Part shown: in pieces, positions 59,043 to 64,000 of the stretch
How the letters are laid out: each line of letters begins with the position of its first letter
Numbering within the stretch: position 1 is the stretch's first letter
Assembly (NCBI RefSeq): GCF_003044275.1
Contig: NZ_PZPL01000001.1
Location: 2,356,001 to 2,420,000, forward strand
Origin: Rathayibacter caricis DSM 15933
GTDB lineage: Bacteria; Actinomycetota; Actinomycetes; Actinomycetales; Microbacteriaceae
Length of the DNA stretch: 64,000 nt
Reading direction: 5' to 3'
Program-made: the position numbers and the translations under genes
Notes under the pieces: model-generated
Seen by the model: only the letters and a program-made list of their open reading frames with translations
The model's database searches: none
What the model was told of the DNA's origin: nothing

Positions 59043-60238
59043 CGCGGCGCCCGCTCCGGAGCGGGGAAGGGGTCCGGGCTGGGGAGCCCGGCGGCGCGGT
59101 CCTCGACGTGCCGCATCAGCACGAGATCGAAGCCCTCCCGCCGCATCCGGCGGTCGAGGTACGCGAGCCCGGTGACCGCGGCCTGCAACACCGTGCCGAC
59201 CGCTCCGATCACCAGTCCCACGGCGAGGGAGAGCAGCGTGACGACCAGGGACGCGACGATCTGCGCGTTCGGATCGGTCGGGGCGATCAGCGCGCCGCCG
59301 ATCGGCACCAGCAGGCTGAGCGGAGTCGCGACGACCTGGCCCGCGACCTGCACGATGAGGAGCATCAGCGCCAGTGCGCCGAGCGTCCGCCAGAATCCGC
59401 CCGTCACGAGCCGCCACGACCGCGCGACCGCCCGACGCAGCGGGAGGCGCTCGACGACGATGAGGCTGGGCACGAGGGCGAGCTTCGTGCCGAGCCAGAC
59501 GCCGAGCGCGGTCGCCGCCGCCCCGGCGAAGAGCAGCACGAGGACCCCGCCGACGATCGCGCCGGCCCCCGCGTCCTGGGCGCCGACGACGAACAGGGGC
59601 ACCGCCACGGCGACCGCGATCAGGACGAGCAGCATCAGCCCGACGCCCTCGAGGACCGTCCAGCCGACCAGCGCCCAGAAGCGGCCTCGGAGGCGGCCCA
59701 GCAGCTGCTTCAGGGTCGGACGCTCGCCCAGCACGGCGCGCGACACCTCGAGCACCACGACCCCCTGGACGAGGGCTCCCGTGGCGAGCGAGACGCCGAG
59801 AGGGATGAGCGCGGCCAGGATCACGATCGCGACGGCCCCGGCCCCGACGGCGTCCCGATCGGCGACGTCCGCCTGGTCGATCCGGCCGATGGCGAGGAGG
59901 GCGACGACTCCGTAGATCACGAGGGCCAGCACCGAGCCGACGCCCTGGAGGAGGAGGGCGACGCCGAGGGTGGTGCGCGGGCTTCGGCGCAGCACCTGGA
60001 AGGGGGCGCCGAGGAGGGTGCCGAAGCCGAGCGGGCGCAGGGGGACGAGCCCGGGTCGCGGCGGCGGGGTCCAGCCCGCCGGAGCACCCGTCGGCTGCCA
60101 GGGACTCGACGGCGTCCACGCCGCCGGCGCGACCGGAGCGGGAGGGATCGGCGCGCCCGTCGCCGGGCCCGGAGCGTCCTGCACGGAGGCCGGGTCGGAG
60201 GGCTCCGCGGGCGGTGGCCAGTGAGCTGCGTCGGTCAT
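59039..60238 (-). CDS. Multi-pass membrane protein with Pro-rich N-terminus
   Basis: A 399-residue protein. The first 70 residues are cytoplasmic and rich in Pro/Ala; then six membrane helices, with LGFGTLLGAPFQVLRRSPRTTLG and VVERLPLRRAVARSWRLVTGGFWRT, as in the membrane domain of the glycerophosphodiester phosphodiesterase-related (DUF7847-like) proteins. It is first in the DUF4129-DUF4350-MoxR-DUF58 operon. The start could be ATG 60238 or 60247. Function unknown. Confidence 0.75.
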   Translation of the reverse strand: MTDAAHWPPPAEPSDPASVQDAPGPATGAPIPPAPVAPAAWTPSSPWQPTGAPAGWTPPPRPGLVPLRPLGFGTLLGAPFQVLRRSPRTTLGVALLLQGVGSVLALVIYGVVALLAIGRIDQADVADRDAVGAGAVAIVILAALIPLGVSLATGALVQGVVVLEVSRAVLGERPTLKQLLGRLRGRFWALVGWTVLEGVGLMLLVLIAVAVAVPLFVVGAQDAGAGAIVGGVLVLLFAGAAATALGVWLGTKLALVPSLIVVERLPLRRAVARSWRLVTGGFWRTLGALALMLLIVQVAGQVVATPLSLLVPIGGALIAPTDPNAQIVASLVVTLLSLAVGLVIGAVGTVLQAAVTGLAYLDRRMRREGFDLVLMRHVEDRAAGLPSPDPFPAPERAPR

Positions 60239-60309
60239 CCCTCCCATGCTGTCACAGGCCCGTCGGCGGCTCCCGCCCGGCGTCCGGCCGAAGCCCGGGC
60301 GGACTCGGT

Positions 60310-60315
60310 TAGCCT
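60310..60315 (+). promoter_or_regulatory. -10 element for mtrA
   Basis: TAGCCT about 60 bp ahead of the mtrA ATG. No clear -35. Confidence 0.35.
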
Positions 60316-60376
60316 GGAGCACATCCGCGGGTGCCCAGGGGGGTGAGCGCGAGAAGAGGACGAGGAAGACAGGCTG

Positions 60377-61063
60377 ATGAGCGCGCGCATTCTGGTGGTC
60401 GACGACGATGCGGCCCTGGCCGAGATGATCGGCATCGTGCTGCGGGCGGAGGACTACGACGTCTCCTTCTGCGCCGACGGCTCCGGCGCCCTGGAGGCGT
60501 TCCGCCGGTCCCGCCCCGACCTCCTCCTGCTCGACCTGATGCTCCCGGGCATGGACGGCATCGAGGTCTGCCGGGCGGTCCGCGCCGAGTCCGGCGTGCC
60601 GATCATCATGCTCACCGCGAAGTCCGACACCTCGGACGTCGTGCAGGGCCTCGAGTCCGGTGCGGACGACTACATGGTCAAGCCCTTCGACCCGAAGGAG
60701 CTCGTCGCGCGGATCAAGACCCGCCTGCGGCCCGCGCAGGTCGCGGCGAACGCCGTTCTCCAGGTCGGGGATCTGAGCCTGGACGTCGCCGGTCACGAGG
60801 TGCGCCGCGGCGACACCCGCATCGGCCTGACGCCCCTCGAGTTCGACCTCCTGCTCGCGCTGGCCTCCAAGCCCCAGCAGGTCTTCACCCGCGAGATGCT
60901 GCTCGAGCAGGTGTGGGGCTACCACTACAAGGCCGACACCCGCCTCGTGAACGTGCACGTGCAGCGCCTGCGCGCGAAGGTCGAGAAGGATCCGGACGAC
61001 CCCCGGATCGTGATGACCGTGCGCGGCGTCGGCTACCGCGCCGGCGCCGTCCTGCCGGCCTGA
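60377..61063 (+). CDS. mtrA: Response regulator MtrA
   Basis: A 228-residue OmpR-type regulator. The receiver has acidic pocket Asp9-Asp10, phospho-acceptor Asp53 (LLLLDLMLPG), Thr80 and Lys102 (MVKPFDP); the winged helix includes GLTPLEFDLLLALA, VFTREMLLEQVWGYHYKADTRLVNVHVQRLRAKVE and the terminal RGVGYRAG. MtrA controls cell-wall metabolism and division genes in actinobacteria. Placed 2 bp before mtrB, with lpqB following: the canonical order. Confidence 0.97.
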   Translation: MSARILVVDDDAALAEMIGIVLRAEDYDVSFCADGSGALEAFRRSRPDLLLLDLMLPGMDGIEVCRAVRAESGVPIIMLTAKSDTSDVVQGLESGADDYMVKPFDPKELVARIKTRLRPAQVAANAVLQVGDLSLDVAGHEVRRGDTRIGLTPLEFDLLLALASKPQQVFTREMLLEQVWGYHYKADTRLVNVHVQRLRAKVEKDPDDPRIVMTVRGVGYRAGAVLPA

Positions 61064-61065
61064 CC

Positions 61066-62712
61066 GTGTCCCTCGCGCGCCGCTTCCCGGTCGCCGGCGT
61101 CCGCCGGTGGCCCCGCCGCGTGCTGCGCGCCTGGAGGCGCTCGCTGCAGTTCCGCGCGGTCGCGATCACGGTGCTGCTCAGTGGAGTGGCGATCGGCTCG
61201 ACCGGCGCGTACCTGTCGTACAGCATCAGCGACAACCTCTTCCAGTCGCGGTTGACGCAGGTCACGGGGGACACCTCCCGCGCCACCCGCGCCGCGCAGG
61301 GCTACCTCGACGCCGCCACGGTCTCGACCCGGCAGGACATGGAGGAGGTGATGAGCTCGGTCCGCACTGCGATCCGGGACGCCTCCTCCTCCGCGCTCAT
61401 CGCGATCGTGCGCTCACCGGACCAGGACGCGTCCTCGCTCGCGCCGCAGGACATCTACAACCGCGAGCTGCAGGACGGCGTCATCAGCTCCGACCTCCGC
61501 GAGCGGGTGCAGGCGGGCTCCGAGGGGCAGTACTGGCAGTCCGTGACGCTCGACGCGGACGGCCGGGAGCAGCCGGGGATCTTGGTCGGCTCGACCCTCG
61601 AGCTGCCCAGCTCCGCGGGGCGGTACGAGCTCTACATCGGCTACTCGCTCGCCGACGCCGAGCGCACCCTGCAGTTCGTGCAGCAGGTGCTGAACATCGC
61701 CGGCCTCCTCCTGATCCTGCTGATCGGGGCCGTGAGCTACGTCGTCGTCCGCCTCGTGGTCGCTCCCGTGCGCGTCGCGGCGCTGACGAGCCAGCGGCTC
61801 GCCGCCGGCGACAGGGACGTGCGCATCCCGGAGAAGGGCGAGGACGTGATCGCGACGCTCGCCCGCTCCTTCAACGGCATGGCCGACAGCCTGCAGGAGC
61901 AGATCAGCGAGCTCGCGACGCTGAGCCGCGTCCAGCAGCGGTTCGTCTCGGACGTCTCCCACGAGCTGCGCACGCCGCTCACGACGATGAAGCTCGCCGG
62001 CGACGTCCTCTACGACCAGCGCGAGGGCTTCCCTCCGGTCGCCGAGCGCACGGTCGAGCTGCTGCACGGCCAGATCGCCCGCTTCGAGAGCCTGCTCGCC
62101 GACCTCCTCGAGATCTCGCGGCACGACGCCGGATCCGCCGAGCTCGAGCTCGAGCCGGTGAACCTGGTGCGCCTGGCGAGCGAGGAGATCGACGGCATGC
62201 GCGGGATCGCCGAGGCGAACGGCTCCGTGCTGACCCTGTCCGCGCCCGGCGGCTACTTCGACGCCGACATGGACGCGCGCCGCATCCGCCGCATCGTCCG
62301 CAACCTCCTCGGCAACGCGATCGAGCACGGAGACGGCCGCGAGATCGTCGTCACCGTCGACAGCAACGCGACGGCGGTCGCCCTGGCCGTCCGCGACTAC
62401 GGTCACGGGATGAGCTCGGAGGAGGTCGTGCGGGTCTTCGACCGGTTCTGGCGCGCGGACCCCTCCCGCAAGCGCACGCTGGGAGGGACGGGGCTGGGCA
62501 TGTCCATCGCCCAGGAGGACACGGCCCTGCACCACGGCTGGCTGCAGGTCTGGTCGATGCCCGACCGCGGAGCGTGCTTCCGCCTGACCATCCCGCGTCG
62601 GCGCGGCGAGCGGATCGACTCCTCGCCGCTGCCCCTCCCGCCCGTGGACGCGGGGGAGCAGGCCTTCACCGGTCCGATCGTGATGCCCCCGCTGCCCGAG
62701 GCCGTGCCGTGA
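61066..62712 (+). CDS. mtrB: Sensor histidine kinase MtrB
   Basis: A 548-residue membrane kinase: helix 1 (about 31-53), an outer sensor domain (54-205), helix 2 (about 207-232), HAMP (233-285), then the phospho-acceptor His299 in VSDVSHELRTPL, N box NLLGNAIEHG, G1 DYGHGMS, and G2 GTGLGMSI. It phosphorylates MtrA. The C-terminal 45 residues are Pro-rich. GTG at 61066 follows the mtrA stop directly. The lipoprotein LpqB, next in line, is thought to modulate the sensor. Confidence 0.96.
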   Translation: MSLARRFPVAGVRRWPRRVLRAWRRSLQFRAVAITVLLSGVAIGSTGAYLSYSISDNLFQSRLTQVTGDTSRATRAAQGYLDAATVSTRQDMEEVMSSVRTAIRDASSSALIAIVRSPDQDASSLAPQDIYNRELQDGVISSDLRERVQAGSEGQYWQSVTLDADGREQPGILVGSTLELPSSAGRYELYIGYSLADAERTLQFVQQVLNIAGLLLILLIGAVSYVVVRLVVAPVRVAALTSQRLAAGDRDVRIPEKGEDVIATLARSFNGMADSLQEQISELATLSRVQQRFVSDVSHELRTPLTTMKLAGDVLYDQREGFPPVAERTVELLHGQIARFESLLADLLEISRHDAGSAELELEPVNLVRLASEEIDGMRGIAEANGSVLTLSAPGGYFDADMDARRIRRIVRNLLGNAIEHGDGREIVVTVDSNATAVALAVRDYGHGMSSEEVVRVFDRFWRADPSRKRTLGGTGLGMSIAQEDTALHHGWLQVWSMPDRGACFRLTIPRRRGERIDSSPLPLPPVDAGEQAFTGPIVMPPLPEAVP

Positions 62713-64000
62713 GCCGGCGGAGCCTCCGGGCGCTCGCCGGGGCCGCGGCCCTGCTGCTCGCCCTCGTCGGATGCGCGGGAATCCCGCGCGACGGTGACGT
62801 GGGCGTCGGGCGGCCGGACGCCGGGCCCCAGGACCTCCAGTACGACTTCCTGCCCTCGGGGCCGGCGGCGGGCGCCTCGCAGCGGGAGATCCTCACCGGC
62901 TTCATCGACGCGGCGTCCAGCCCGCAGAGCAACTACAAGATCGCCCGGGAGTTCCTCTCCTCGGGGGCCGACTGGACCCCGAGCGAGCACGTCACGGTGG
63001 ACGAGGGCCAGCGCTCGCCCGCGCAGCAGTCGGCGTCGACGCTGACGCTGTCGATCACGCCGGTCGCCGAGGTCGATGCGACGGGCGTCTACACCGAGGT
63101 CTCGTCGACGACGGCGCTGAGCCTCGACTACGGCTTTGTCCAGGAGGACGGGGAGTGGCGCATCAGCGCGCCCCCCAGCGGCGTCGTCATCGACCGCACC
63201 ACCTTCGAGCAGGTCTTCTCGACCCACGCGCTGTACTACTTCGATCCGTCCTACACGTACCTCGTGCCGGACCTCCGCTGGTTCGCGTCGCGCGCCGACA
63301 GCTCGACGAGCACCACCATCGTCACCGAGCTCCTGCGCGGCCCCACGCCCTGGCTGAGCGACTCCGGAGCCGTCGCCTCGGCGTTCCCGACCGGCACGGC
63401 GCTCGCCGCCGAGACCGTCCCGGTCGAGTCGCAGCAGGCCGTGGTCGATCTGAACTCCGCCGCCCTCGAGGCCGACGAGCGCCAGTGGCGCCTGATGCGC
63501 CTCCAGCTCAGCCGCAGCCTCGCCTCGGTCTCGAACGTGACCGGCGTGACCCTGTCGGTCGAGCAGAACCCGATCGAGGTGCCCGTCGAGGTGAGCGGAC
63601 TGCCGATCAGTCCACGCGTCGACACCCGCCCGCTGGTCCTCACGGACGAGGCGTTCGGCTTCCTCGGCTCTGCCGGCCTGGCCGAGACGGCGGTGTCGGA
63701 CCGGGTGCGCGCGCTCTCGCCGCGAGCCGTCGCCCTCGGCGAGCAGCGGGGCGCCGACTCCGAGGCCGCCGCTGCGGTGCTGTCGGCCGCGGGGGTCTCG
63801 CTCGTCGCTCCGGATCAGGCGGACGTCCTCCTGGACGCCCGCGCCGGGCTGACCGCGCCGGCCATCGATCCCTTCGGCTACGTGTGGTCGGTGCCGTCGG
63901 CGGCGCCGAACCAGCTCGTCGCGTACTCGCCCGACGGCACGGAGTCGTTCCAGATCGCGACGGCGTGGTCCGAGATCGAGACGATCGCCTCGCTCTCGGT
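62709..64000 (+). CDS. lpqB: Lipoprotein LpqB (3' end outside window)
   Basis: The reading frame starts at GTG 62709 (GTGA overlap with mtrB) and runs open to the window end, 430 codons. A signal peptide ends in a lipobox LVGC (Cys22), so the protein is lipid-anchored outside. A GerMN-type domain (about 195-290; SSTSTTIVTELLRGPTPWL, VVDLNSAALEADERQ) is followed by the start of the beta-propeller-like part (FGYVWSVPSA, LVAYSPDGTESFQIA). Partner of MtrB. Confidence 0.93.
   Translation, partial: MSRRSLRALAGAAALLLALVGCAGIPRDGDVGVGRPDAGPQDLQYDFLPSGPAAGASQREILTGFIDAASSPQSNYKIAREFLSSGADWTPSEHVTVDEGQRSPAQQSASTLTLSITPVAEVDATGVYTEVSSTTALSLDYGFVQEDGEWRISAPPSGVVIDRTTFEQVFSTHALYYFDPSYTYLVPDLRWFASRADSSTSTTIVTELLRGPTPWLSDSGAVASAFPTGTALAAETVPVESQQAVVDLNSAALEADERQWRLMRLQLSRSLASVSNVTGVTLSVEQNPIEVPVEVSGLPISPRVDTRPLVLTDEAFGFLGSAGLAETAVSDRVRALSPRAVALGEQRGADSEAAAAVLSAAGVSLVAPDQADVLLDARAGLTAPAIDPFGYVWSVPSAAPNQLVAYSPDGTESFQIATAWSEIETIASLS

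Overview
This window is a high-GC actinobacterial chromosome segment. Family-level clues point to Microbacteriaceae, with Rathayibacter or a close relative as my best guess: MtrA-MtrB-LpqB, a WhiB2-type regulator, an acyl-CoA carboxylase with a small epsilon subunit, an LCP wall-glycopolymer ligase, many GTG starts, GTGA/ATGA start-stop overlaps, and start codons only 6-8 nt after a -10 hexamer (leaderless mRNAs). The genus guess is inference. I see no rRNA, tRNA, CRISPR array, insertion sequence or prophage gene.

Layout. 1-1246: end of a sensor kinase and a degenerate kinase-like membrane protein. 1247-1685: the only gene-free stretch over 300 bp, with 18-bp tandem repeats and two strong inverted repeats. 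1686-9509: acyl-CoA carboxylase epsilon subunit, an MprF-like DUF2156 membrane protein, a frameshifted small gene, two GAF-ANTAR regulators, acyl-CoA carboxylase beta subunit, biotin ligase BirA and a PH-domain protein. 9565-12639: purK, purE and an LCP ligase.

12682-47150 is a very large surface-glycan locus. It has RmlC/RmlD (dTDP-L-rhamnose), Gmd plus a probable Rmd (GDP-D-rhamnose), a UDP-xylose synthase, ManA and GalE; a Wzm/Wzt ABC exporter whose ATPase carries a C-terminal glycan-binding extension; five GT4-type and three GT2-type glycosyltransferases; three GtrA-type small membrane proteins; five multi-pass GT-C-type proteins; and two O-antigen-ligase/polymerase-like proteins. The simplest reading is that a D-rhamnan-like chain is made in the cytoplasm from GDP-D-rhamnose and exported by Wzm/Wzt. 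It would then be decorated outside the membrane with sugars (xylose being one candidate) carried on polyprenyl phosphate, made by the GT2 enzymes, flipped with GtrA help and transferred by the GT-C proteins, and anchored to peptidoglycan by the LCP protein. An acyl-CoA dehydrogenase and a GlxA-type regulator sit inside this region without an obvious link.

47329-53027 is a conserved actinobacterial block: whiB2, a giant GT2/membrane protein, DUF5719, a metallopeptidase-family protein and DUF3499. 53000-60238 holds an RDD protein divergent from a SpoIIM-like protein, then DUF58, MoxR ATPase, DUF4350, DUF4129 and a membrane protein in one tightly overlapping minus-strand operon. 60377-64000 is mtrA-mtrB-lpqB, cut by the window end.
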